Below are positions 49,726-62,076 of a stretch of DNA of 64,000 nucleotides, in pieces. Position numbers and translations under genes: made by a program. The DNA comes from Ooceraea biroi (Eukaryota > Arthropoda > Insecta > Hymenoptera > Formicidae). Position 1 is the first letter of the stretch. Every line of letters starts with the position of its first letter. The notes beneath the pieces are model-generated. The model did no database searches, was not told the DNA's origin, and saw nothing but the letters and a program-made list of their open reading frames with translations. The stretch covers positions 14,446,001 to 14,510,000 of the forward strand of contig NC_039506.1 in the NCBI RefSeq assembly GCF_003672135.1, given 5' to 3'.

Positions 49726-52700
49726 ATGATCCTTATTCTGTTGCTATCGATTTTCGTTGTTTTATTCGTATGGAATTATTATGTGCATTATGGATCTAGA
49801 CGCGGCCGGCTCATCAATCGTATACCAGGACCACCTCCTGTATTTCCAATAGCGGGCAATATATTAGAATATCAAAAAGGACCTGGCAAGTGCACATTTC
49901 TGATACGTTTGCATTAATTAATTAGCACTCGATTGCTCATCGCAGATTCACTACCTTGATGCAATCTTTTTTGTCTAGCTCCAGTTTGCATACATCTCGA
50001 TGTACGAAATTGATATTATGTATACTTGCATGACGCATGACGTATATATAAGTCTAAAGTAACAACGAAGATAATGATGAAGTTTTCTACTGCTTTGGCA
50101 ATTCTTGCGTCTGTACCTATAACATTCTTATACATTTTTCAGATGTCCTCTGGAAACTCCTAATTTATGAGACTAACTTTTACTATCCCATTGTTAAAGT
50201 ATGGAGCTTCTTCCAACCTTTTGTGTCTATCCGTCATCCAGATGATCTGGAGGTAATGAAGTTTTCAGAGGAAATACAATTCTGCAGTAATTATTAATAA
50301 TGATGATTCCCGATGATTTGGGAGTATTTCGTTCATTTATGATTCGATGCAACAGCCTCGCTATTATTATTAATAAAATACCTTGAAGACAGATATCTAA
50401 AATAATCTAAAATAAAATAGTTTTCACGAATTGCATGATTTCAGATAATACTTTCTCCGGTGAAGCATCTCGAGAAGAGTGTCATATATGACATTTTGCT
50501 TCCCTGGTTTAATACTGGCCTTCTCACTAGCACAGGTAAAATATAAATTATAATCCACAATACATACGCGCATAAATACAAATTCGAAGTTGCAACGTGA
50601 AAAATTGAATTTTCTGTACCACTTAAATATGATAATATAATAATAAACTGGCATAAACTCATTTTTTCAACTAATCAGTTTAACGCATTTAATAGTTAAC
50701 CGAGCTGACGAATCGAACTGATAAGCTAAAATAAAAACACAGGTATTTCGAACAAGTTAATTAAAATGCACATATTCTTGCATCAGTCAACAGGAATGAT
50801 CGAACTGCCTCGTAGACCTGTTTTTCTTTCACTTCATATATTTTCGTTTATTATTTGCCTGACAAAGCTTTAATTGCGTAATAATAATTACATTTATGTA
50901 AACGCTTACAATTCTGCCCCGCGCGCAAGGGTCAAGGGGAGGAAACGTTTAGCGCGTTACAAAACAACCTTCTTTGCGCTTGGCGCGTTTTATCGAAAAT
51001 TGAGAACTTGACGGCAATTATTCATTGGGATGCGCGATAAAAGAAAAATAAATTTGACATAATTAACGCCTCTCCAATTATCGATCAATTAAAAATTAGG
51101 GCGGAAAGTGAGATAAGTTCGACATAAACGATATTGTTGATCTTGCATAAAGTGTATTATTGTGCCACGATTCACGCGCTATTTGAAAAGTGCTTGTCTT
51201 GCAAATAAATGTCTTATTGTGTGATGTCGCCTTATTTTCGTTTCAGGTGACAAGTGGCATGCGCGACGCAAGATATTAACGCCCGCATTCCACTTTAATA
51301 TATTGCGGCAATTCGTCGACATTTTAATCGAGGAGGGCGAACAAATGACCAACTCCTTGAAGGATGTTAAAGGGCCAGTTGAGAAGGATATAATGCCGTT
51401 TCTTAGCGAGCATACGCTCAACGCGATATGCGGTAAACTGTTGCGCTCTGTCTGTCCATATACTTGTGCATTTCATTCTGTTCTTACTCCGATTTCGTCT
51501 GTTACATTTCGAATCGCCGGTAGATGATATGAATTACTTCTTACGTGACATAATGATGTCGTAATGAATTGAAGACAAATAATATTGTGCCGTGACGATC
51601 TTTGCTGTTTTCATGTTGAACAATCTATTTATTTATTTATTTATTTATTTTATTTACTGTTTGCTCATATAAATCTAATGGATGCACTTGTAGAGACTGC
51701 CATGGGTACCTCTTTAAAAGGCTTAGGCGACTTCCAGAAAAAATATCGAGACGCAGTACACGAAATGGGTCTGCTTCTAATTTATAGGTGATTTATATAT
51801 AATAAATACTTTGAAAAATAATTTAACAATTATTATAGTAATATAGATATGCAAACATTGCAAACACAAATAATTATATTGCGTATGCAAGCATTTAAAC
51901 CATTATGCCATTTAAGACACTATATAATATTTTGCTTATTTTGACTCTGTCTATATTTAAATATACAAAAACTACTATAAAGTTGCATTAGATATTTTTC
52001 AAAGTGGTTATTATTATTTTCATCGATTTATTATATATGTATGTATGTTTAATCATGCTTTAGATTAATGAGGCCATGGATGTATCAAATAACCTTACGA
52101 GGCTTGTTCTTCGATATATCACCAGCTGGCTTTCGTCAAAGAAAACTTTTGCGAATATTGCATGACTTCACCGATAAAGTGCGTAAAATTCATATTACTT
52201 AATGTTTCTTGAACTTGATACTATTACAACAAATTACAATAGATTTTGCAACTTTCTTTCTTGTATGCTATATAATAATTCATAAATGATGATATCATTT
52301 ACCGCAATAATATCAAACAGATTGATATTCTTATCTTACGTATACAGATAATAAAGGAGAGGAAACTCTATCATGAACGTACCGGCGACCGATATTTGAA
52401 AAGCTTTGAAAATGACAAAACGGAGGAGGATGACTCGAAATACATTGGAAGTACGTAATCAGTTGCTGTATCTTAATTTACACATATTACATATTAACAA
52501 ATGGACTGGATGACGATCAATCTGTATCAAACTGTATCGTAAAAGTTACCTTAGTGACATTTAAATTTGACAAAACGTATAATCGTAGCCACGCGATGCG
52601 TATCCTCTGCGAAATTAAATCAATTTATTTGTAGTGCTCGTATTATTTACAATAGAGTACGAATCGAATGTTGTTTCAATCGAGCTGCGAAATATGAAAG

Positions 52701-54142
52701 GTGCGCTGCGAAATTGAAATCACCATGCACACGTTCTTCTGTTTAATCTAGTTCGGAAAAAGCGGCTCGCTATGCTGGACCTTCTGATAGCGGCATCACG
52801 AGAAAATCTTATAACCGACATCGACATCAGAGAGGAAGTCGATACCTTCATGTTCGAGGTGGGCATCTCGTATACTCATGTTGGATTTTTTGATACACGA
52901 TATAATGATGCGTATAATGTGATTGCAGGGGCATGACACTACGGCGGTGGGAATATGCTTCTTTTTGTTATTGATGGCTGAACACAAAGACATTCAGGTA
53001 CTTTTTGATCGACGAGCGAGGTGATAGGAACGACTAATTAATTGTGCTGATTCAATAGACTGTTCGTTATGATTTCTATTAAAGTCAAGACATAAATGCG
53101 AGATACTTTCCGAGATGCATTTCTGTAATACGAAGAAATAGGACTGATAACGTTTTGATTAATATTAATGATGCAGGATCGCGTAAGGGCTGAGGTCGAT
53201 AGCGTGATACAAGAGAATGGAGAGAGATTCACTCTGGCAATGTTACAAAAGCTACCGTATCTGGACAGATGCGTGAAGGAATCATTGCGATTGTATCCCA
53301 GCGTGTTTTTCATATCGCGACTTACCTCGGAAGAAGTAACATTTCGTACGTAATCGATCGTTCTTGCTGTGTTATTGCTGTCATGCGAATGTATCATTCA
53401 CTGTGCTAGCAACACAAAAGAATTGTAACACCATGAGCATTTCAGCATTTTACATTATGGATGTAATGTCGTACGTTTTAGTTAAAAAAAAATTAATTCT
53501 CACATTAATTCTACGTTAATAAAGTCGGTAGATTATTGACATATGTGCGAAATATAAATAATCATCAAATTGTATCTTTTTCATAGATGCAAATTATGCA
53601 TTATTCATTAGTTATTACGTGTTTATATTTCGCAAATTTGGACGAGATCACATCTCATTTTCTAAAATGTGCTTTCCAGAAAAGAAATATGTGGTGCCGG
53701 CCGGTACGCCAGTGCATCTTAATATCTGCGCTACCCACAGAGATCCGAATTTCTGGCCAGATCCAGAAGTGTTTGATCCAGATAGATTCTTGCCTGAGAG
53801 AAGTCAAAATCGTCATCCTTATTCCTATCTGCCGTTCAGCGCGGGACCAAGAAATTGCATAGGCAAGTCGCAGACCTTCTCATTCACTTACGAACGAAAA
53901 TTCATAAATGAGAAAGAGAAAAAATCCGGTGTGAAATATTTCTGACACGTTACTAATTAATTACAGGTCAGAAATTCGCTTTGCTGGAGCTGAAGGCTAT
54001 GATTGCCCCGCTGTTGCACAACTTCTACCTGGAACCGATTGATTATTTGAAGGATGTAGAGTTAAGAGTTGATTTAATCCTACGATCTGCAAAACCGCTT
54101 CGCATAAGATTTGTCCCAGTCCAAGATAATCATGGAAAGTGA
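49726..54142 (+). CDS. CYP4: CYP4-family cytochrome P450 (gene 1), 12 exons, 520 aa
   Basis: Haem-thiolate monooxygenase, predicted on the ER membrane with NADPH-cytochrome P450 reductase; CYP4 enzymes typically hydroxylate fatty acids, hydrocarbons or xenobiotics. Exons: 49726-49885, 50143-50252, 50445-50535, 51247-51432, 51694-51787, 52064-52178, 52348-52450, 52752-52858, 52929-52997, 53177-53345, 53680-53862, 53967-54142 (1563 nt, phases consistent). Residues 1-20 form the membrane anchor; IPGPPPVFPIAGN is the hinge. EVDTFMFEGHDTT (315-327) is the CYP4 13-residue signature, with Glu322 as possible haem-ester residue. ExxR is E380-R383, DPDRF 434-438, and PFSAGPRNCIG carries axial Cys461. 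Introns 1 and 11 have GC donors. The start is the only ATG giving an anchor before the proline hinge. Length is normal. The subfamily (CYP4AB or 4C-like) is unresolved. Confidence 0.93.
49886..50142 (+). other. GC-AG intron 1 of P450 gene 1
   Basis: The donor reads G|GCAAGT and the acceptor TTTTTCAG. Only this GC donor gives phase 1 and joins GPD to VLWKLL as CYP4 proteins require. The nearby GT (49890) would put the next exon into a stop codon. Gene 2 uses the same donor sequence at the same codon position. Confidence 0.85.
51626..51655. repeat. (TTTA)n microsatellite in intron 4 of P450 gene 1
   Basis: A tetranucleotide run of about 30 bases, 38 bases upstream of the exon 5 acceptor. Confidence 0.9.
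53863..53966 (+). other. GC-AG intron 11 of P450 gene 1
   Basis: The donor reads ATAG|GCAAGT inside the haem-binding motif and the acceptor is ATTACAG. It joins NCIG to QKFALLE in phase 1. The first GT downstream (53867) would shift the frame. In gene 2 the same intron has an ordinary GT donor. Confidence 0.85.
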
Positions 54143-54391
54143 ATGCGTATTTTATCGGTGTAGAAGTCTCATGGATCGCCGAAATAACGAATAATTCATT
54201 CCAGCATTATGCATATGGACACCACAAACAAAACGTATTATTCAATGTAAATAACGCGATCCTGGCACTGTCTGATAGTCGGACAAATTTTTCCTTGACT
54301 GCACGTTAACAAATTCGTTGAACTTTTATAAATATGCAGTAATTATTTCTCGCTCTAGAAACCAATTTAAAACGTATTATATCTATAATAC
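54143..54391. other. 3' flank of P450 gene 1
   Basis: AT-rich downstream sequence. I found no canonical AATAAA here, so the polyadenylation site is undetermined. Confidence 0.4.
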
Positions 54392-55252
54392 TAGGGTTGC
54401 ACGAGATACCAAGACTAGTCTTGGTATTGTCTTGGTCTTGTCACACATTCCGAGACAAGATCAAAACGAGACTTTGTAATTAATTATCAAGACAATACCA
54501 AGACGAAGGTGTCAAGATTATTGATCTTGTCAAGATTCTTGGTTTTAAAATAAGGTAAAATTAAATTAAAAGTTAGCAATATCTTTCTCAGTATGCTTTC
54601 CATTTGATGATGTAATGTAATGAAAATCTAATGTTAATGACTAAAACTTCCAATTGTTATCTATAAAATGTATAGTAACTCCGTAATATGATTCAAAATT
54701 TGGCGCAGTCCAGCCATCAATTGTAAAAGAAAATTTACTTTCTCTTTCATAGCATTTCTTTTAGGCATATTTATATTAGAATTTATTCTTCGAAAAAACT
54801 ATTGCGTCAATTCGTCATTGAAAAATGTAAACGGAAGTCTTTTGTAACTTCACACGTATAATATAACAAGCGAAAATCGCGTACATGTGAGCTCGGCTCT
54901 TGGGCTAGCTTGGAATAGCAGAAGAGAATAGATATATTATTTTTCTGTCTCCTACCAAGCGGGTAACGTTATATATAAATACATATATATGTATTGTTTT
55001 GAGAAGAGTAGACAAATGACATAAATATATATGATTATTTTCAATTATATTATAAAGATTATATTAAATATTATTGTAAATAATTGTTGAGTATACAATT
55101 GTTAACATTTATTAACAATTGTTAGATAAAAATTGTTAATTTCGATTAATTGTTAAAATCGAGACAAGACAAGACAAGACAAGATTAAAATTTTCAAGAC
55201 CAATACAATATTTTCACGAATATTGTCTTGTCTTGGGTCTCGTGCAACCCTA
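54392..55252. mobile_element. hAT element, 861 bp, with perfect 8-bp target duplication
   Basis: The ends are TAGGGTTGCACGAGA and its complement. Both flanks carry TATAATAC (54384-54391 and 55253-55260), a perfect 8-bp duplication diagnostic of hAT. Beside the ends are repeats of CAAGA/GACAA, giving subterminal repetition. On the minus strand near 54600-54745 the translation gives FTIDGWTAPNFESYYGVTIH, then FIDNNWKF, a TAG, then SLTLDFHY and NGKHTEKDIANF, a recognisable hAT transposase segment broken by stops. It is a non-autonomous, internally deleted copy lying between the two P450 genes. Confidence 0.88.
54600..54745 (-). pseudogene. hAT transposase core fragment
   Basis: About 48 codons of the hAT transposase block beginning FTIDGWTAPN, with one in-frame TAG and then a TAA. 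The rest of the transposase is not recognisable within the element. Confidence 0.7.
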
Positions 55253-55433
55253 TATAATACTAATACGAAAATGTAATGAGAACTCCTCCTAGACCATAGG
55301 TCATAGATCAAAACGGACAACGGGGATCGATCAGGCATGGCCCCAAAGGTGCTCAGAAGGTTTTTATTTTTCTGAACTTTGATCCCTAAGTCACGTGACC
55401 AACGTTCACGGGTTTGCTAGTACATAACTATTC

Positions 55434-55943
55434 GGGAATATATAGGATACTTATCATCTTAATTAAGCCGACTTGTTTGCCTTGAGATGTCTTAAATGTT
55501 TTTATGGATTTCAGTTAGAAAAAGTAAAGGAAAGACATGTGTTTTATATAATCTGTCGGACGACACTCTTTATTATTGTAGAGATGGTTATAGTATTTTG
55601 ACGCACTTTTATTGATAGTGGGCCTTTATTAACTAGAATCACACGAAATAATATACAGGGGTGCCGTAAGCACATTAACGTAACTAAAATCTCGGTACTT
55701 TCTTTATAAAAATAATTCTCTTCGCACGATGCGACTGTTCTCTATGCGCGCCGCTTTCTAACTGACTCTCGCTGAGTCAAGGACAAAACTACCAAATTTA
55801 GGGAATATATAGGATACTTATCATCTTAATTAAGCCGACTTGTTTGCCTTGAGATGTCTTAAATGTTTTTACGAATTTCAGTTAGAAAAAGTAAAGGAGA
55901 GACATGTGTTTTATATAATCTGTCAGACGACAATCTTTATTAT
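55434..55943. repeat. Direct repeat: two 143-bp copies 367 bp apart
   Basis: The copies are 55434-55576 and 55801-55943. Both start GGGAATATATAGGATACTTA and differ at only a handful of positions. The 224-bp spacer is not repeated in the window. This could be a partial tandem duplication or a remnant of a repeat-bearing retroelement; no coding sequence is visible. Confidence 0.8.
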
Positions 55944-58008
55944 CACATTTATTTATGATCGGGATTCTTTTTGTTAGAATTACGAAAATAAAATTATGAT
56001 TTGTGCGCCACCCCCCTCTTTCTTTCTCTCTCTCTCTCTGCTTCTTTCTTTTCCAAAGTCGCTCAGAAAACTCGAAAATAAGTAATGCTAAATTTTCTGA
56101 CTGACTTTTTCAATTGTCACCTGATATGAGATTTGATATGAGATTTGAATACATGCACTTATCTTAAAAAATTTACTTATCTTAAAAAGTTTATTGTGCA
56201 GATTATTATCAAGAAAAAAAGACAGCATTAAATTAATAAAGACGTGTTTGAATAAGTAAAATTTCTCTTCACACAAATCAATTGGATAAGATAGATATAA
56301 TTATATAGCTACGGAGTTATGTAAATAAGTTAATACATCAGAATGACAAGTTGTCAATCTTAATACGTCCCACCTCTTCAATGTCTCTACAAATAGTAGA
56401 TACATAAAAGCTTCATGTAATGAAGTAATGTAATGAAGTAATATAATGAAGTACTGTAATGAAGTAAATGCTACTAGACTACTTAATAATAGAATAGGCT
56501 AATACGCATATGCATTCAATTCGTCAATTAATCTGACATAATTTATATTTGTTTGTTGATCACTGAACGACGGAAATTTTTCGAATAGATAATTAAATTA
56601 CAGTTTAAGAATTGTAAATACTGTATTTAGAGGAGATGCATCAATTCTATCATGAATTATTGAGTTACATCAGTTTTGTCAAGGAAACAAAAAAAACTAA
56701 ATGCAAGAAGCACTAAATGCAGCGTGTTAAGGATCATGATAAGCGATAAACTGCTAAGAAAAGTTAGATATAAAATATCAAAACTTCAAAAACACTATCG
56801 CTTACGTCCTGCGATTTGCATTTTCCAGCCGATTTTGCCTATTCCATCCCCACTCCTTTTGTTTTATATATTAGTATCTAGACTGCTCGCGGAGACGTAA
56901 GATGCTCGAGCTCAGGGACGGATTAGCTAATCGGATTAGTAAATCGTGTATCGTGTATAAGCCTTACGTATATAAGTTGTTAAGTCGCACCTTTGTGCTC
57001 AGTAATGAGATAACAGTGTATCAGCGGCGACTAGCGTACCAGTGTTAAAACAATTTGTCACTATAGGAGGAATAACTATAGGATTGAATATCGAAATTGC
57101 AGTTATCTAGTGCAGTTCCAATAATTAATATGTTATTTGTGTGCAAAAACCGTTATATTTTGTGAAAGGAAGAAGACATTTAAGCAGAACTTGCACAAAC
57201 TATTTTTTATATTTCTTAAGAAAACAAGTTGGGATATTTAAAATCTATATAAGTATACTATGTTTGCGTCTATATATTTATTAAAATTCTATTTTACATT
57301 ATATTATATTATTACATCATATTATATTACATTATATTATTTTCCTTTATTTCTGTATTATTGTGTATTATTTTCATACTGTATATTTGTACCATGTATT
57401 ATAATATCCACAAACTCTATTGCAGCTTCCAAATTAAATCTAACGTATGAAATATTTTTGACTGTAAAAAATAGGCAGCATTTTTATCTAAAATTCTTTA
57501 CCTTTTGTTATTACCTTATAAATTGCCGGAATACATCCTCAGCTAGCCTCAGCTATTTCTAAATATATATTATATTTCCAATAACAATATTCTTATCCAA
57601 ATAATTTATAGTAGATATACTTACGGAATGATGTAGTTATGTACATATTGTTATATAATGCATAAGATTTTTAGATGCTATCATAAAACTTTACAGTAAA
57701 GTTTTCATATTACGCCATTTGTTTTAAGAAATAAAAACATTTATATACCTTGTCTCTTCTTTTTCGTACAATATACATTTTTTTAATAGTCTTACATAGT
57801 GTTAGTGTCCCGTTCTTCACTTCAATGGCTGTTACAGCCCCAAGTTAAAGTTTTTTTATATTCAACACAATAATTTTATATCAACACAACAATTTATTTC
57901 TTGTATTACAGCATGTTATAGATATTACATAATTAATATCTCAAAAAATCAAGAGTGACGACAGAAACGAAGGAAAGACGGACTGCATTTTACATTATGC
58001 AATAAACG
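55944..58008. other. Intergenic stretch upstream of P450 gene 2
   Basis: AT-rich sequence with a CT run near 56020-56040, the minisatellite at 56416-56467 and an ATT/TATTA-rich patch near 57290-57400. I see no gene. The promoter of gene 2 must lie here, but no clear TATA box or binding site stands out. Confidence 0.45.
56416..56467. repeat. Minisatellite, four copies of a 13-bp unit
   Basis: The unit TGTAATGAAGTAA is repeated about four times with single-base variants. Confidence 0.8.
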
Positions 58009-58168
58009 ATGATTGTCGGCGTATTACTGTCATGTGCTATATTCGCATTTTTCTATTATTATGTTATCCATCTTGCACGGTTTAGGCGACTTATCAATCT
58101 CATTCCGGGACCACGAATGGTTCCAATTTTCGGTGATATTTTCAAAGCACTACCTTATCCTTCACAAG

Positions 58169-58402
58169 GCAAGTAAAAGTTTCTATAAATTTTCAATCTA
58201 ATAACAAATTATTTATCAGTGTAATATAAATGGTTAATTGAGAGGACGAATATTTGTCTAACACTTTGGTGGTAACAATACATTTGAATTCAGCCTCTCA
58301 GCAGCTGAACTCCATTCCATAATTTTCTGAATTTACATACACTTGAACACGAAAATCATTTGCTTGGGTTTATCATTTTTGATTTTCTTCTTAATATTCT
58401 AG
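58169..58402 (+). other. GC-AG intron 1 of P450 gene 2
   Basis: The donor CAAG|GCAAGT and acceptor ATTCTAG join ...PSQ to EVIWDIF in phase 1. It is the orthologous position to the GC-AG intron 1 of gene 1. Confidence 0.85.
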
Positions 58403-58868
58403 AAGTTATCTGGGACATTTTCGTGTCACGCTCTAAACGGTATCCTTCAATTTATTAAGGTTGGTACTTCATCATCGGCTACATCGTCATTCTGAATCCG
58501 CACGATACCCAGGTAGAGTAACTCAGTTGTGGATTGATGTTACATAAAATCTTTCGGATACCGATATCTACTTTTCCTATGAATGATCATAAATAAGAAT
58601 TGTATAAATGATTCTTAATGTTTGTTGAAGTGCAAATTTTCTAAAAATCTTACCACGGAGATCTCGTCCTATATTTTACTATTTGACTCTCGCTCTATTT
58701 CATGAAAATAATTATTTACTCTGGGTTCTGGGTTTAGACGATACTGAACAGTACGAAATATAATACGAAAGGTATCCTGTACAAATTTCTTCGTCCATGG
58801 TTAAGAGACGGTCTTCTTATCAGTAAAGGTACCGAATTAGACTTACAAATATTTTTCGGATCTCCTGC

Positions 58869-58872
<4 letters not shown>

Positions 58873-58902
<30 letters not shown>
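58873..58902. repeat. (TA)n microsatellite in intron 3 of P450 gene 2
   Basis: A TA dinucleotide run of about 30 bases followed by a TATATACATACACATG transition. Confidence 0.95.
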
Positions 58903-58915
<13 letters not shown>

Positions 58916-61900
58916 CACATGTACACAAACTTCTTCTCAATAATTTATGCAAAAATATATTTTGTTATTTACTGCTCATGTGGTTTACATGTATTTGCGT
59001 TTATATATACTATCTAAAAACACAGATTTCTGAAAAAGTAAATATTGTATATATACATGTACATTTTAATAATAAAGAACTTTAATAATTAGATGAATTT
59101 GTTATTTAAATAGTTAAAATGTCTTATTTTTATTTCAGGAGGAAAATGGCAAGAAAGGCGAAAGATACTAACGCCTACGTTCCATTTTAATATATTAAAA
59201 CAATTTGTTGATATTATGGTCGAGGAAAGCAATCATATGACAAAATCGTTGAAAGATATGGAAGATTCGACTGTTCAAGATTTACAGTCTTTTTTTAGCT
59301 ATCATACTTTGAATATAATATGTGGTAAAAACAAAATAGCTATAGTTCTATAAAAAGAAAGAAAAGTGTTTGCTTTGATCTAATTATTCTAGGAAAAGAA
59401 TTACCTTCAGAAAGTATTCAATGAAGTATTTGTGTTTTGTCATGTGTAAACAGCACTGGGCTCTAATATTGCTAATAATGTATAATATATATCAAATTGA
59501 TGAATTAAACTAACTGAAAAAACTGTCTAACTCATAAATTTGCAGAAACTTCCATGGGTACTTCCTTGCAAAACATAGACGTGGCAGAACAAGAGCGCTA
59601 CCGCAACGCGATCCATGTTTTAACTGAAATATTATTTCATAAGTAATTGTGGAATTAATAGTAAACTTATAAAACAAATTTATTCTAACATACCAATACA
59701 TACGTAATAAAAATTATAGCAAAGTGGACGAAAACTTTTAGTGATATAATAATTATAAAACACTTAAACAAATAGTTTATATGTTTCTTTTTATATGTAT
59801 TTCATATCTATATATTTCTCATGATTACATTTTGCATATAGAATTGTACGTCTGTGGTATCACAGTGAAATAGTATTCTGGTTCTCGTCAAAATATAAAG
59901 AACAAGTTAAATGTTTGAAAATACTACACAGTTTTACGGAAAAAGTGAGTACAAATATTATTACACAAAACTGTGAAAATTCTTGAGTAAATTACAAAAT
60001 TATTTCCAGTAAGATTGCAAAAAATGTATATGATTAACATATATTTGAATGAAAAATTCAATGTTGCTGATAACCTCCTAATGAGCGATGTATAACGAAC
60101 GCATATATTTACAACATTTTTTTCATTTGTCGTAGATTATTGCGGAAAGGAAACGATATCACGAATCAACTGGTGGACGATATCTAAATTTTGAAAATAC
60201 GGCAGAAGATAATGATATGATAGGAAGTACATATATATAGAATAAATATATTTCTGTTATTATATTTATAGAAGTTTTGATTAAAGTTCAATCCATTTGT
60301 TCTACTTGTTTTAAGGACGAAAGAAACGGCTTGCCATGATGGATCTCATGATAGCAGCGTCCAATAATAACCAAATGAGCGATTCGGACATCAGAGAAGA
60401 AGTTGACACCTTCGTGTTTGAAGTAAACGCTCCCATTTAATTTGCTTTTTTCAGAAAATGCTACAAGACGTGTGGAATAAATTGGATATCCGATTAAAAT
60501 AAGCAAGAATTGTTACACCTACGTCTGAATTGTCTCAATATGTTTGAAATAATCATTTCCTTAGAAAATAGTAATTGCTTTTTAATTTTTTAAAACACAC
60601 GATGCAAAAAAGTTCTACATGAAGTTCTCTAAACATACAGATGTAATACACGAGGATTCCGAATTAGTCTAATAAATTAATTATTTCTGTTTTTATCATC
60701 AAAGTATATGATTGTAATATGATAAATTAATAGGATAAATTATAATATGATAAAGTAATATGAATAAATGAATAAAAAATGAATAAATGATTTTTTCTTT
60801 TTATAGGGTCATGATACCGTAGCAATGGCATTGACTTTCGCTGTATTACTGTTAGCCGAACATAAGGACATACAGGTATTTTTTAATAAAGTATTGAATT
60901 AGAATAAACACAATTAATTAAATTCAATCGTTTCTTTCACTCCACTTTCACAGTTAACTGAACTTGTTTTAGGTCTAAAATAGTGTACATACTGTGGTGA
61001 TTTTATCTTAATAATTAACTATACGAATAGTCATATGATCTAAAATTCACTGTACGAAAATCTGTTTTATGACTGTAGGATCGTGTCAGAAATGAAGTCA
61101 ATGCTGTAATGGAAGAAAACGGAGGAAAACTGACTATGACAGCGTTACAGAATCTGCCATACCTAGAGAGATGTTTGAAGGAAACGATGAGATTGTATCC
61201 TAGTGTTTATTTTATAGTACGAAAGTTAGAGGAAGATGTAATGTTACGTAAGGAGTTAAGAATTAATAATCATACATTATACATGTTTCGTATCATAAGC
61301 AAAGAAAATAAGTTGTAAACATGGCAATCGAAGTGTTTCATGCAAAAATGGAAATTCACGATGATGTTTCATAAAACGTTGTCGGTGCTTTCATTGTTCA
61401 AGGCATAACACTCCTAAGTACATCGTTACTGTACTGCACATTTGTCACAATTAAGATTCTTTGATATATTATAAATTCAGCAACACATAATTGATCAAGT
61501 TAGACATTTAATTCAATACGTGGAAACTGTGTTTTTTATTAACGTAGATAATAATTTATAGCTAAACATTTACTCTGCACTATCGGGATTGCTTTTTAAT
61601 TAATAAATTGCTGTTATTATAATCCTTAAGTTTACTCTATTATGCTATTTTTAGAATCATATCTAGTACCTGCTGGAACAGAGGTGACTATTGATATTAT
61701 ACATCTTCACCAACATCCTGGTTTCTGGCCAAATCCGGAGGTGTTCGATCCAGATAGATTTTTGCCAGAATTGGCGCAAAATCGTCATCCTTTCGCTTAT
61801 ATACCATTTAGCGCTGGTTCGCGGAATTGCATAGGTAATCTACTAGATCATAATATCTTCTTGCGTGTAAAGCAGTTTATAACGCGTTTACTCATAACAG

Positions 61901-62076
61901 GTCAACGATTCGCCATGATGGAGCTGAAAACCGTAATTGGTACCTTGGTGCACAACTTTTATTTGGAACCCATCGATCGCTTGAAAGACATTCGATTTTT
62001 CATGGATTTAATTATTCGGCCTAAACACCCGGTGCGCGTAAAATTCGTCCCAATCAAAGATGCTCAACTGTTATAA

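Larger units (their letters stand above)
58009..62076 (+). pseudogene. CYP4: CYP4-family cytochrome P450 (gene 2), 12 exons, one in-frame stop
   Basis: Paralogue of gene 1 with the same intron positions and phases. Exons: 58009-58168, 58403-58512, 58738-58828, 59139-59324, 59546-59642, 59842-59944, 60136-60226, 60316-60422, 60807-60875, 61079-61247, 61655-61834, 61901-62076 (513 codons including the final stop). Eight of the twelve exons match gene 1 in length exactly. Present are a membrane anchor, IPGPRMVPIFGD, EVDTFVFEGHDTV (308-320), ExxR at E373-R376, DPDRF, and PFSAGSRNCIG with Cys453. Codon 72 in exon 2 is TAA (58456-58458), between PSIY and GWYF, where CYP4 proteins usually have Lys or Leu. 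As read, only a 71-residue peptide would be made. No other lesion is seen, so it is a young pseudogene, a null allele or a sequence error. Intron 1 has a GC donor. Confidence 0.85.
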
